A stretch of 64,000 bases of DNA. Source: Antedon mediterranea (taxonomy: Eukaryota; Echinodermata; Crinoidea; Comatulida; Antedonidae). The notes beneath the pieces are model-generated. The model saw only the letters and a list, made by a program, of their open reading frames with translations. It had not been told where the DNA came from and searched no databases. Position 1 is the first letter of the stretch, and each line of letters begins with the position of its first letter. This document shows positions 1 to 10,498 of this stretch, one piece after another. Made by a program: the position numbers and the translations under genes. The DNA lies in assembly GCF_964355755.1 (NCBI RefSeq), contig NC_092680.1, forward strand, positions 21,057,001 through 21,121,000, read 5' to 3'.

Positions 1-284
1 GTAATGTATTATACATTTTTCCTAATAAATTTGTATTTAGTGATCACATTTGCATATTTTTGGTAATAATATGTACTGTACTGTGTAGGTTGCCTAATTG
101 TTATATTCAATTCTGAAAAAATAAAACGTAACATATTGACATCTTTGTAGGTCAAATGGTCATTGAACATTTAAAGAAATGCAATTTCGTCCAAATGTAA
201 CATTAATAAAGTTTCAATATTTAACGCAAAAATACACCAAATCTAACTTTTTTTTAAACCTATAAAAACAATGAAAAGAAATTG

Positions 285-690
285 AAGTTAAAGATTAAAA
301 ACAAATAAACATGTGTGATAATATTAAGAATTGTGACCGTAATAGTAATTTGTAATTATTAAAAATTATGGGGTAAGGGGTAACATTTTTGCTATAACTT
401 TGAATTTTAAAGTGAACAGATTTTACATTTCTTGGAACCAATTATATACACTGTTTAATTGCTTATTATCAATTATAGAAAAAATTCAAGTTAAAGATTA
501 AAAACAAATAAACATGTGTGATAATATTAAGAATTGTGACCGTAATAGTAATTTGTAATTATTAAAAATTATGGGGTAAGGGGTAACATTTTTGCTATAA
601 CTTTGAATTTTAAAGTGAACAGATTTTACATTTCTTGGAACCAATTATATACACTGTTTAATTGCTTATTATCAATTATAGAAAAAATTC
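285..690. repeat. Perfect 203-bp tandem duplication
   Basis: Positions 285-487 and 488-690 read the same with no difference that I can see, so the duplication is probably recent. Each copy carries one arm of the inverted repeat described for 370-816. I see no coding potential in 1-1811 apart from this. Confidence 0.9.
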
Positions 691-816
691 ACCGTTTAGT
701 ATTATTAGAAAAATATATTACACTTAAGCAGTCTATACACCACATATTGATACCAAGAAAATGCAAATCTGTTTATTAAATCCTGAGTTATTAGCGAAAG
801 TGTTACCCCCTACCCC
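370..816. repeat. Imperfect foldback (inverted repeat) element
   Basis: The arm starting GGGGTAAGGGGTAAC at 370 (repeated at 573) is matched by the reverse complement of 722-816, which ends GTTACCCCCTACCCC. The match continues imperfectly for about 85 bases, through the CAGATT and CTTGGTA blocks. This looks like a degenerate short inverted-repeat transposon whose left arm was later duplicated in tandem. Target-site repeats are not clear. Confidence 0.6.
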
Positions 817-1811
817 AAAATTTTGTGTTGCATATTTTCCGTAGGCGGTGTTATATACTGTAATCCTCAAAAATGACTATTATTAAGCTGTACAATTGGC
901 ATTGCCATCATGGATTTCTGAAAAGTAGACATATTAAGCTTTCCAAAATGTATGATAGCATTTGCCACCAATTTGATACTGCTTTCGCAAAATACTGGAC
1001 ACGGCCCATGGACTAATAAGGAAGGCCTTCAATTAAATTCAAAAAGTCAAATATCAACCTTATTTACACTTGGTAGTCCAATATATGAAATATCGTAAAA
1101 AGATGAATTGAGCCTATTATTGAGATTTTATTGGCTAAGAGGACATGTTATTTGACCTGGATCTACCTGAATTTTGAGACTTAATAGCATTAATGCTTCT
1201 GTGCTCACCTTGACCAGAACCTATTCTTCTTTGATTCATATGGTCTGTATTTTAATTTGTGGTTAGACCAGTGTTTTTTTTATTTTAGTTTACAAATCAC
1301 AGTGAATTTTTAATTTTCAAATAAAGATAAAAATGTTAATTCACACATTATTTTGGTCTTGAACTACAGTAGTTTGAATCTTTGTTGTAAAGTTCAGTTT
1401 ACATGCCAGTGTTTTTCTTCATTATAGTTCCTGGTGTATTATTTATATATTATTCAGCACCATGGTTACATTGCGGCTAACAGGATACAATACTTTATCA
1501 TTACAGTACGTTCAATTTGGAGTATATATGGGATAATTTGATTGATTGATATTGAAATCCGCCAGAATGGCATAGTTTATATTGTTTTTTCAAAGTTATC
1601 TAAATGCACTTGTATTTTCTATGTGGTGTTCTAGGAAATAAACACAATTTCACTTTTAAATTAAACATGCAATAAAAATTATAAAATATTATCAATCTTA
1701 TTCTTAATGTAATAATTCTTTGAAAGATAGCCTAGGCCTAATTATTATAATTTAAATGTTTATTTTATACCTAGACCTCTAGTCGATTTGATATCAAACT
1801 TGTATTATTAT

Positions 1812-2821
1812 CGCCGTGGCTAAAGATACGGTACCGTATCCTAACTTCCGTTTACTAAAGGAACGGTAAAATTGAATCACGTCATAATCAGCAAATGGGG
1901 TGCTGGTACGTGTGTGACATCATAGTATAAGGACTTTGGATTTTTTTCACATCGCGTCTCCAGGCTGCATGGATGTGTGCACTGATGATTCTGTGACTCG
2001 GCCTCGGGGCTAGACCTACAGTAGCAATGTAATAACGGCCGGTTGACAACGTCGATGCTATAGTAATAGCAAGATCATGTGGTTGGTGGAGGTTACATAA
2101 ACATGCACTCAATCTCAAATATTATTTCATTATACACTACAGCAGAAATATGTTGATAGCCAAATTAGAAGTAAAGGAATTATAATTAAATGTTGGAAAT
2201 TGTGTTGCGTCGAGTTCATTCGTCCATAGTTACTATATGAGGGTTTTATTTTTATTCCAATGGCCTATTTAGGCCTATATTGTTTAATAAACTTTGTTTA
2301 CAGTGGTGATCACAAACAAAAAGCAAATGCGGATAATAAAGGGGCCCTCAAATACTATGATTTAGACAATAGGCCTATCCCCAGGTCTGAGTCACAGAAC
2401 TCAGCGCATACATGCAGCTGGCCCCAACCTGGCAAACAAACTCATATACCGAGGCTATAGATTATAGTACATAGTACTAGTAGGTCTCTTTTAAAATGGT
2501 CAATTTCTGTATTCTAGAATTAAAATCAACATGTACATGTTTTAGCCTATCAACAATAACAGACGTAGGCCTAGGCTACATTTAGTTTTGTCACACGACA
2601 CGGATAATAGCGATAAATGAAGCATAAAGAAAAAATGTTAAGCTGCCGGTTGATCACTGTTTTTGTGATATGAAAAAAAATCCTAAGTCCTTATACGATG
2701 ACGTCACACACGTACTACTAACCTAGCACCCCATTCATTGGCTGATTTTGACGTAATGCAATTTTACCATACCTTTAGCAAACGGAAGTTAGGATACGGT
2801 ACCGTATCTTTAGCCACGGCG
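1812..2821. mobile_element. 1.0-kb terminal-inverted-repeat DNA element
   Basis: The ends CGCCGTGGCTAAAGATACGG (1812 on) and its complement (ending 2821) start an inverted repeat of roughly 140 bp, with only scattered mismatches and small gaps. The inner arms include the CCTAAGTCCTTATA block near 2690. The middle (about 1955-2665) holds no long reading frame, so the element is non-autonomous. Flanks are TA-rich (tattattat / tatttattatt), so the target duplication cannot be fixed. The short frames inside it are not genes. Confidence 0.75.
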
Positions 2822-3077
2822 TATTTATTATTGTAAATCATAAAGTAAAAATAAACTTTTTTTTCTGTTTGGAAGTATAGGCCTAGGCCCCACAGGGGGC
2901 CTAGCCTATAAATTATAAATTATTCATTTTTATAGATAGGCCTAGGCCTAGAAGAGCCTAGAGGGGCCTAGTTTTAAAGTAGAAAGCTTTCTGAACATAT
3001 GTTTAATATTACACTTCTATATGGAAAATTAAATATAAACATATGGTAAAATTCGCTAAGCCTAGGTTGTACCATAC

Positions 3078-3263
3078 CTTCTTCCGCTTCTTCTTCTTTC
3101 CACCGCCTTGATGATCGCCTTTCTTTTCATCAAAGTCAAAGCTAGGAGGCTGGCTAGACGACTTGAAACCAAACGCAAAAACAAGACCTAAAAGTAGCAT
3201 AACACTTACAATAGGAATTGAAAAATGGAGTGGAATTACATCATTAAACCCTTTCACTTCCAT
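3078..3263 (-). CDS. First coding exon of a single-pass membrane protein with Lys-rich tail (partial gene)
   Basis: ATG at 3263 opens a 62-codon exon that ends in phase 0 at a good donor (AAG|GTATGG, 3078/3077). The peptide has a short N-terminus, one hydrophobic segment at about residues 14-33 (IPIVSVMLLLGLVFAFGF), then a serine, acidic and glycine stretch ending in a basic run (GGGKKKKRKK). This order, a short lumenal end followed by a transmembrane anchor and a Lys-rich cytosolic start, resembles the N-termini of kinectin/RRBP1 or metadherin. I cannot assign the family from one exon. The remaining exons should lie toward position 1 or beyond the window; I found none with confidence in 1-3077. 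Confidence 0.55.
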
Positions 3264-3430
3264 GCCGACTGTATGTATTTCAATAACCCCACAACAGCAA
3301 AAATCGGACTCCCCAAAAGTCTAGGCCTAAAAATAACAGCTGTGACTCGGTCATGTGTTCGACGAGCGCGGCGCGACGGATCGGAGTACGACGAGACGAC
3401 GTGTTCAATGTCAAAGGTCAGGTAAAAATA
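3264..3430. promoter_or_regulatory. Probable bidirectional promoter
   Basis: A CpG-rich patch (3340-3410, with GCGCGGCGCGACGG) sits between the minus-strand exon starting at 3263 and a plus-strand donor-like site (TCAG|GTAAAA, 3422). That donor could pair with the acceptor at 3859-3860 just before the BIR gene. The head-to-head arrangement suggests a shared promoter. This is inference from composition and splice signals only. Confidence 0.35.
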
Positions 3431-3906
3431 AGTTATGGTGCGCTGAGCGCGTCACATTAACGATCCTCTCTACAATATTGATGTCGCGGTTGCTTTAAAT
3501 TGGTTATAAAAAAACTATGATACAAAGGTGGGGAGCTATTGTTTAAAATAAATAAATAGTATTGTTTTATTTTAAGGTAAACGACAAAGTTGATGGTGTG
3601 TGTGACGGTGGTGAATTTTTGCTAAGTGGGCCTTTCATATTGATGACGTAATTAGAAACGTCAAAACAGTTGTACACGTAGAGAGTGCACTACACACTAT
3701 TTTTATCTCCCAACCAATTCATTGTTTTTGGCAGAAGGGAAATTCCCGAACGAGGAGATTTAAGGCTGAACCAGGAGGAGGCTCACATCAGACTAGGCGT
3801 CCCTCTCTATAGTGAGCATGGAGGAGGACCTACCTATCCATCATTACGTTTTAATTTCAGGATTTAGGACCATGAACAGTATTTAATCAATCTTCGACAT
3901 CGTATA

Positions 3907-4494
3907 ATGGCATATCATTACAATGACAATAGCAGTAGGCCTAGGCCTAGGCCTAAGAAGCAGACTACTACAGACGATTTGGATGTGGATGAAGACGGTT
4001 GCCACCCCGGCCTTATTACTAGCTCTAGTGGCAATATTATTGTAGATGGTATACCTGTGCATATTGGATCTGGGAATGAAAGAAGAGAATCGAATAATAT
4101 TTACATAAGTGGTCATCCAAGTAGTGAAATTATTATAAACGGACAGCGTATTGTCGTTGCTGGAGGTGGTGGTTTTCCCAGAGCTGATCCACAAATAATT
4201 ATTGAAGATCGGATACCCGAAAGTGAAAGCATTACGTCATCAGTGGAATGTGATAATGACGTAACATCGGTTGATGGACGGTTAGAAACGTTTGAAGATT
4301 TCCCTTCTGGTTGCCCCATGTCACCTGCTCAACTCGCCCGCGCAGGTTTCTTTTACACTGGGATAGCAGACATGGTACAATGCTTTATTTGTAATGGAAA
4401 AGTGAGAGACTGGGAAATTGGAGATTCAGCGTTTGGTGAACATTTGAAGTTTTTTCCAAATTGTGAATTTGTGCACAGACAGATGGATGCATAG
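3907..4494 (+). CDS. Single-BIR domain protein, 195 aa
   Basis: A complete type of BIR zinc finger lies at residues 125-188. It has C159, C162, H179 and C186 (C-x2-C-x16-H-x6-C), the RLETF start, the ARAGF core and W169, as in IAP and survivin-type BIRs. Such domains bind caspases, IAP-antagonist tails or phospho-histone peptides. The first 120 residues are novel to me. They include two short similar strands (NIIVDGIPVHIG at 43-54 and EIIINGQRIVVAG at 74-86) and an Arg-Pro run at 11-16 encoded by the genomic TAGGCC repeat. There is no RING or CARD. A pyrimidine-rich acceptor ends at 3860, so the 5' UTR is probably spliced. An AATAAA lies near 4750. It is the first member of the BIR cluster; its partner is unknown. 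Confidence 0.8.
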   Translation: MAYHYNDNSSRPRPRPKKQTTTDDLDVDEDGCHPGLITSSSGNIIVDGIPVHIGSGNERRESNNIYISGHPSSEIIINGQRIVVAGGGGFPRADPQIIIEDRIPESESITSSVECDNDVTSVDGRLETFEDFPSGCPMSPAQLARAGFFYTGIADMVQCFICNGKVRDWEIGDSAFGEHLKFFPNCEFVHRQMDA

Positions 4495-6240
4495 GCTCGG
4501 CAACCAACAACAATATATCAATGACACTCTCTTAATAGAAAAATAATCGACAAGAATTGAAGTAACACCCGCATAAGTTATAGTTATACTATGCTCACAA
4601 ACTTTAACAGATTGCTCAATAATTTAAATCTTTGGCACCAGATTGTATTTATTTATTGTTAATGATCTCATTAATTATACTGTACGTTAGTGTATTCTAT
4701 CTGTTGCTTGTGTACACTCTGTAAAGTAAAACAATGTATATTAATTATAAATAAATGCTTGCTTATTGTAGATGCAAATACAGATAAGTGTGGATCGAGA
4801 GGGGGATGATGAGTTCTTTTAAAAGGGGAGATAATTAAGTAATATAAACACTAAACTATAGTATTGATGTGTGCTATTAAAAAAGATGGAATTAACTGAC
4901 TAAATAGAAGTGATTCAGTTGTGCTGACTAGACTATCTACGGGACGAGAGATCGGAGGGAAATTTAACACGAATGTCAATCCTTTTTGTTTGGTCCAGAA
5001 TGTTTCTCCCCACTAGGCCCTTTTTACTAGAAATATACATGAAGTATACTTGAGAAGACTTCTATATTTTATGTAATTTTATTTCAAGAAATTTTCTTTT
5101 TAAAACCAAGTAGGCCTATTTACTAATCTTACTGACGTTTATTACTAATTTAATATAGTGGCCTAGGAAACATACTTATTTCAATACAATACAATTATTG
5201 AAAATGCAATTAACAAGATAAATAAGGTATAATTGCAACATTCGATTCCGGAAGAAACCAAATAAATTAATACTGTACTAATCAAACGGTATGCCTACAG
5301 TATGTAAATATGGTATATCGATCAAATAAGTTATAAATAAATATATATTATAGGTCTTAGTTGGTTGCCGGGGTGCCATGATCACGGTGACAAAACACTG
5401 CTTTATACTTTAGTTAATTTTCGGAGACAGGGTATTATAAAACATTTTCAATAAGCATGTTATTAATGATACGAATCGATTCTTATATTTTTGTAAAAGA
5501 AATTTATTTAAGAAGATATTTATGATTTTAATATGTCTATTTTATTATTGATTATATTCTAATAAAAATAATATGCTGGTTTACTTGGTCGAGTTACCGA
5601 CGCTTGACGTGTATCTTGTACTCTGAATACACTAGTGTATAGAAACAAGTAAGATCATTTGCCTTTCGAAGAAATGTCGATGACAGCAATTTCTGATTAA
5701 AAAGATACATATATCTGCATAGGTTACATAAACTAAAAAAGTATCAGTAAACATAAAAAAAGATTGAATTGTTCTATTTATTGTATAGTTAGAAAAAATG
5801 GTAAAAGGATTCCTACTTTCTAGGATTTTTATCACATAATCTATATTGTTTTGACAACTCTTGTAACATGACCACAGTGCTGATTTTGTCATTTTCCTCT
5901 ATCAAAATTAATGTAAAATGCATTGGCAGCCAAAAGCTGACAATTACAAATATCAAACGTCTAAATGACATCAAAAAGGTAAAATAGACTAAAATATAAA
6001 AACATTGATCATAAACAATTTGGTTATTGCGTAACTGAACTGAAACAGTAAACATAGATCGATTGTTTTTTTGTTGTTTTTTTTCTTTGTGAACAGAACA
6101 CTAGACGGGCATTATGCTTTTCAAAAGATTCAACTGATTGTTATTGATTGGACGATCCACGTGATTATACTATTATTATTATTTACTCAATTATTCTATT
6201 TTTAGAATAAACGTAAAATCCAATACTAGCAACATCCGTT
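4495..6240. other. Intergenic, no gene seen
   Basis: AT-rich spacer between the single-BIR gene and the RING IAP. It has AATAAA near 4750 and scattered TAGGCC motifs. The overlapping minus-strand frames around 5632-6055 show no family resemblance and unlikely composition, so I did not call them. Confidence 0.5.
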
Positions 6241-6736
6241 GTATGTACTGACTCTACTTGAATACAACGTCACGTTTTCATCGGTCGTCTACATTTAAAA
6301 GGTAAGAAAGCTGTCATGGACAATGAAATTACTTAGAAATATATATATCATGACTATTATAGGCGTTGTTTAGGTCACTTAGGCCATGATCATCTGTATT
6401 TTGGAGTATCCCGTCCTACCATACATGCCCACGATTTTAGCGTAGGCCTACTAAACTCCCGTTGACGTGGCTAAGTTCTTCTTATGTTGCACGTTTTAAA
6501 TTCGCCGATATTTATAGATATTGGTCACGGGTTTGACTGATGTTTCTGAATATTAACAATCTGAAACCGTCAGTAAGTGTATGACTAATTCTTCTTAAAC
6601 TAATTTAGGCGCGCCTACTAAAAAGTTGAAACTAATTTATATTCTATAAAGCAGACCATAATAACATAATGAAGAAGAAAAATATGTCATAATTGTCTTA
6701 TAAATATTTCAACATTTTTATATATAAAGGTCAACC

Positions 6737-8395
6737 ATGCATACAGCACTTCCCGAGGATGATCTGGAGACAGACTCATTTGTGGACAATTATATAGGCG
6801 ACATAGACGGTGAATTCACACTTAGGCCTATCCAATCATACCATCACTATGATAGAAACAACTCATTGCTGCATCTCTTAAAACAACATAAATATAGGCC
6901 TACAGGTATCAACGCTAATTTAAATACTACACCAAAGAAAGAGTTCAACAAAAGATGGGGTGCCAGTACTGCAGAAGATGAAAGCTTCACAGAGCAAGAA
7001 TTGGATATGACAGCATTGTCAAATCGGCTTTCTACATATAAGTCCTTGGATAGAGGTTGTACTCTTGATGTTTCCATTTCACAGCTGGCAAAAGAAGGGA
7101 TATTTTATAAAGACAACTTGTTTTCATGTTCGTCTTGTAAATATACTATTTACGCAAACAGATATCCTAATGTTTCAGAGTTACATAAAATGGAATCTCC
7201 AAATTGTTACTACGTCAAAAAATATCCAAGAAATCCATCAATATCATACCAGTCTGAAGTAGTCGCTCCTGTTGGTTCAAGCACCCCACGTGACCAAGAA
7301 TTGGCAACTTCTAGAAGCGTATTTCAATCATCCGTTTTAAATCTGGATTTGGAAAGAAATATATGTTCGCCTCAATCTGCAAAAGTGATGGAAAAAAGTT
7401 TCGATTTGATGTCTAAAGTTACAGTTGGTCAACAAATGCCTGTCAGTGCGAGGTATATGTCTTATAAAACTGTTGAAGACGATCTCTCTCTATTGGAAAA
7501 CAGATTGAGAACCTTTCGTAACTGGCCATATCAAAAACCTGATAAACAGTCAGTTGCGAGAGCAGGATTCGTCTATAAAGGTGTTGGTGGAAACGTAAAA
7601 TGTTTTTATTGTGATTTGGTTCTTTTACTGAATCCAAATGACGACCCTTTCATTGAACACGCTAGACTGCTGTCATCATGTAGATGGTTTGAAGAAATGA
7701 AAGGAGATCGTTTCATCATTGAGTGCAAAACAAGATGTTATATTAATCAAGGTGAGACAGAATGTGGAATCCGAGATTATAGGACAAATGGAAACTCACA
7801 ACATCTACCGGAAACAACATTTGAAGAAACACCTAGAGATGAAAAGGAACAAAAAACCGTATCTAAAATCTCGGGAAGTTTGAGTCCATCTGCATATTCG
7901 AAAAAACTGAAATTGGATGCTAATGCAAAGTCTAAAATTAAACTTGCACAAGAATTTGGTTTTAATGGTGATACCATAATGGCGGTAGTAACAAAACACT
8001 TAAAAGATAACAATGGTGTTTTTTCTTTGTCAAACGAAGATATGATTGAAAAAGTTATGGATGAAGATGCTGCTAATCAAGAAATTAAGCCGAGTGCCCA
8101 TACTGAGATACCAGACCTAACAACCCTTACGTTAAATGATACAACAACTGAAAGTCTTACATCTGATACACTGAAGACGTCCAATGAGGCATCGCAATCT
8201 AAAGATGATGTTGCCAAGGAACTAGAGGATCTTAAGGACCAGCACGCGTGTAAAATATGCTTGGACCAATCTGCTAACATACTATTCAGGCCCTGTAATC
8301 ACCTGGTTACCTGCAATGAATGTTCAAAGAACATCAACATGTGTCCAGTTTGCCGAGCAGCAATTGAAGACCGGATTAAAATTTATCAAAGTTAA
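6737..8395 (+). CDS. RING-type inhibitor of apoptosis (BIR-BIR-UBA-RING), 552 aa
   Basis: This is an IAP-family E3 ubiquitin ligase. BIR1-like finger: residues 95-160 (C131, C134, H150, C157). BIR2: 253-319 (C289, C292, H308, C315, NDDPF before the His). UBA-like segment: about 397-446 (LAQEFGFNGDTI, as in XIAP/cIAP UBA). C-terminal C3HC4 RING: 505-539 (C505, C508, C520, H522, C526, C529, C536, C539) followed by the usual IAP tail. No CARD is present. Both BIRs have x15 rather than x16 between the second Cys and the His, and BIR2 lacks the Trp usually found before GDDP, so peptide binding may differ from XIAP BIR3. A 5' UTR intron is likely: donor AAAAG|GTAAG at 6302, acceptor ending 6729, start ATG just after. 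The BIR1-like finger matches the N-terminal finger of the downstream BIR-ORF1p genes. Confidence 0.9.
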   Translation: MHTALPEDDLETDSFVDNYIGDIDGEFTLRPIQSYHHYDRNNSLLHLLKQHKYRPTGINANLNTTPKKEFNKRWGASTAEDESFTEQELDMTALSNRLSTYKSLDRGCTLDVSISQLAKEGIFYKDNLFSCSSCKYTIYANRYPNVSELHKMESPNCYYVKKYPRNPSISYQSEVVAPVGSSTPRDQELATSRSVFQSSVLNLDLERNICSPQSAKVMEKSFDLMSKVTVGQQMPVSARYMSYKTVEDDLSLLENRLRTFRNWPYQKPDKQSVARAGFVYKGVGGNVKCFYCDLVLLLNPNDDPFIEHARLLSSCRWFEEMKGDRFIIECKTRCYINQGETECGIRDYRTNGNSQHLPETTFEETPRDEKEQKTVSKISGSLSPSAYSKKLKLDANAKSKIKLAQEFGFNGDTIMAVVTKHLKDNNGVFSLSNEDMIEKVMDEDAANQEIKPSAHTEIPDLTTLTLNDTTTESLTSDTLKTSNEASQSKDDVAKELEDLKDQHACKICLDQSANILFRPCNHLVTCNECSKNINMCPVCRAAIEDRIKIYQS

Positions 8396-8555
8396 GATAC
8401 TTAATACTTACTAATACTTACTGATGTTATGTAAATTACCAGACATGATCAAGAAAATGCCATACTGTATTAAACAATAATTTCTTAGGAGTAATAATAC
8501 GATATAATAATACGATATCCCTGATAATAAAAATTATGAAATTAAAGGTTACAAT

Positions 8556-8882
8556 AAAGATGTATTGTCCCCCAAAAACTATAAATAAATCTTTGAAAGG
8601 TTATTTTGTAGTGTTAATAGAGCTATTCACTTTCGTAGAAAAAAATCAAGAAAAATAATGTTTTCACTTATAAAATAACATAATAGGCCTAAATGGTTAA
8701 TTTCAACCACAATTCCTTTGGCTGGCAGCTTATTTGACTATTATTACAGTTTTTTCAGGTAAATCAATTTTTGTTCGATCCAATTATTGGTCAAAGTGGA
8801 TAACTAATATGGGAAATTAAAATGGTATATTCAACCAAAAAAAATTGTAAGAATTATTTTTTCAGGGGGACAATACATCTTT
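8556..8882. mobile_element. Short TIR element, family C (AAAGATGTATTGTCCCCC ends)
   Basis: It starts AAAGATGTATTGTCCCCC and ends with the exact complement, GGGGGACAATACATCTTT. The interior is non-coding and shares blocks (ATTAAAATGGNATATTCAA; GATCCAATTATTGGTCAAAG) with copies near 21, 22, 27, 29 and 41 kb. It lies just downstream of the IAP gene. Confidence 0.8.
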
Positions 8883-8990
8883 AACAATTCCAGGATGTTC
8901 ATCAACATCCGGGTTTAGCAACAAGGTTTTTATTATATATATTTTTTTCAAATTGAAGTTACTGTATGCTGAAGGTTCATGTAAAGAAAA

Positions 8991-9050
8991 AAAATATATA
9001 TATATATATATATACTGATGAAGGGCTAGTGTTGCCCGAAAGCTCTGCTA
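8991..9050 (+). ncRNA. Hammerhead-ribozyme-like core, possibly Penelope-related
   Basis: After a (TA)n run comes CTGATGA (9015-9021), then a perfect 4-bp helix II (GGGC 9023-9026 / GCCC 9034-9037), then GAAA (9038-9041). A 3-bp helix III follows (AGC 9041-9043 / GCT 9047-9049, loop TCT), then A9050 as the possible cleavage base. This is the layout of the type I hammerhead with minimal helix III known from Penelope-like retroelements. There is one extra A before helix II, and the upstream TA run cannot form a good helix I, so activity is doubtful. Confidence 0.35.
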
Positions 9051-10130
9051 ACTTTTCTGGCTGTTTACTTTATCGTTTTGATTTAGCCTTTTGCTTTTTA
9101 TTTTTGTATCTCCATTGAGATCCAGCCACTGATACCCACAGCATTGTCATTTTTTTCAGTAATTTGCCTTTGGATTTATACATATACATGTATATATATT
9201 TAAACAGAATACATTGCAGGATAGTACTTAAAACTTAGGCCTACGTTGCATAGTAGTGCTTGTTTTCATATGTACTGTATCTAGAAATGTAACCACCGGC
9301 GTGCAAAATGGTGTCGACGATTGGCATTCACCGAGATGCACGCAATTCGGTGATGCCAAAATGTATTTTAATCATTTATTAGACATTTACAAACAAATTT
9401 CAAATTCCAAATAAATACTAATTTCCTGTACCATACAGTATACTTTATATTAAAATGTTTACTGTGGTGTGCCCTGTATTAAAGATCATATAGAGTGTTA
9501 TATATAGGTAACTTTATTCCAAAAAATGTAACCAAACCACGCACTGTGGATTTACAAAATCTGATAAGTTCTTACATGCATGCATCTTACAACAACACAA
9601 AATATAAAATAACGTAAAAATAAAGATTCAAAATAACAAAAGCCACTTATTTCTGTTGCTGGCAATCTCACGCAAACCGCAACCGTTTAATAAATATACA
9701 TAATATCACTTGAAATCAATCATGGCTTACCTCTCGTTATTTGGAGTCAGTTTTATACTATTACTTGATATGTACAGTATTTGTAAAATCGTCACTATTC
9801 TCACATTCGTATGCCTAAATTAAAAAAAAAAACACCGGTATGCCAACAATATAACCTGGCGGCAGGGCATGGCATCATCAGGGCCTTGCAAGGGTGGGAA
9901 GATAACCTGCACCTGTGGTGGAATGAGACCGTCTCCTGAAAGTGTACCTCAATTGGAGAAGGCACCCATGTATATCCTATAGGCCTAGTTGTGGAAAATA
10001 CAAGCCTCACGTGATCAGTCATAGCGCTGCAAATAATAGAAAAATCGAGGCAAACGTCACATTTGCTAAAATAACATAGGTGGGGCAATTGGAAAAACGA
10101 TTTATTAATCACGACTAGAGAGTACAGTAA

Positions 10131-10176
10131 TTACCACATCACGATAACCTACATTACAGAGTGGGACGACTTGGAT
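10131..10176 (+). pseudogene. Relic 5' UTR exon with broken splice donor
   Basis: The text CCACATCACGATAACC... ACTTGGATGAGT resembles CCACATCACAATACTC... ACTTGGTAAGTA at 12230-12279, upstream of the intact BIR-ORF1p gene. There ACTTG|GTAAGTA is an excellent donor. Here the GT at the matching place is GA (10174-10175). The upstream exon was therefore duplicated with the gene and its donor has since been lost. Confidence 0.55.
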
Positions 10177-10498
10177 GAGTATACTATTATTACTGTACTA
10201 GGCTACCGTAATTGTCTATGCATCCCTTCCCCCACTGTCGATATGGATTATTATTCTTTGGGCTACTCGTAAAATGTAGCGATTTTTCAACGTTGTATGT
10301 TTGTGATATTTGGTGTGGCAACTGCGCATCAACATGAAAAAACATTGATGTAGATTTTCCATTTAATTATAGGTGAGAAGCGAAAGCTATAATTGTCAGT
10401 TGATTCATTCTGTATACAGAGAAGTACAGTGTAATCTCGTATTAGCAACGTATTATTTGATTTGTATAAGGGTGTATGTTTCGCTTTGGGCCTACAAA

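Larger units (their letters stand above)
8883..10370. other. Intergenic with repeats, no gene seen
   Basis: Spacer before the decayed BIR copy. It contains the hammerhead-like motif and a stretch at 10131-10180 that matches the 5' UTR exon of the 12.66-kb gene. The 103-codon minus frame at 9801-10112 has no recognisable features. Confidence 0.5.

Noticed and set aside
1888-2460. Short frames at 1888-2118 and 2260-2460
   Set aside because: Both lie inside the 1.0-kb terminal-inverted-repeat element and show no transposase features.
5632-6055. Two overlapping minus-strand frames rich in Phe/Ile that look membrane-like
   Set aside because: Typical of AT-rich random sequence; no motif, no splice context, and overlapping frames cannot both be genes.
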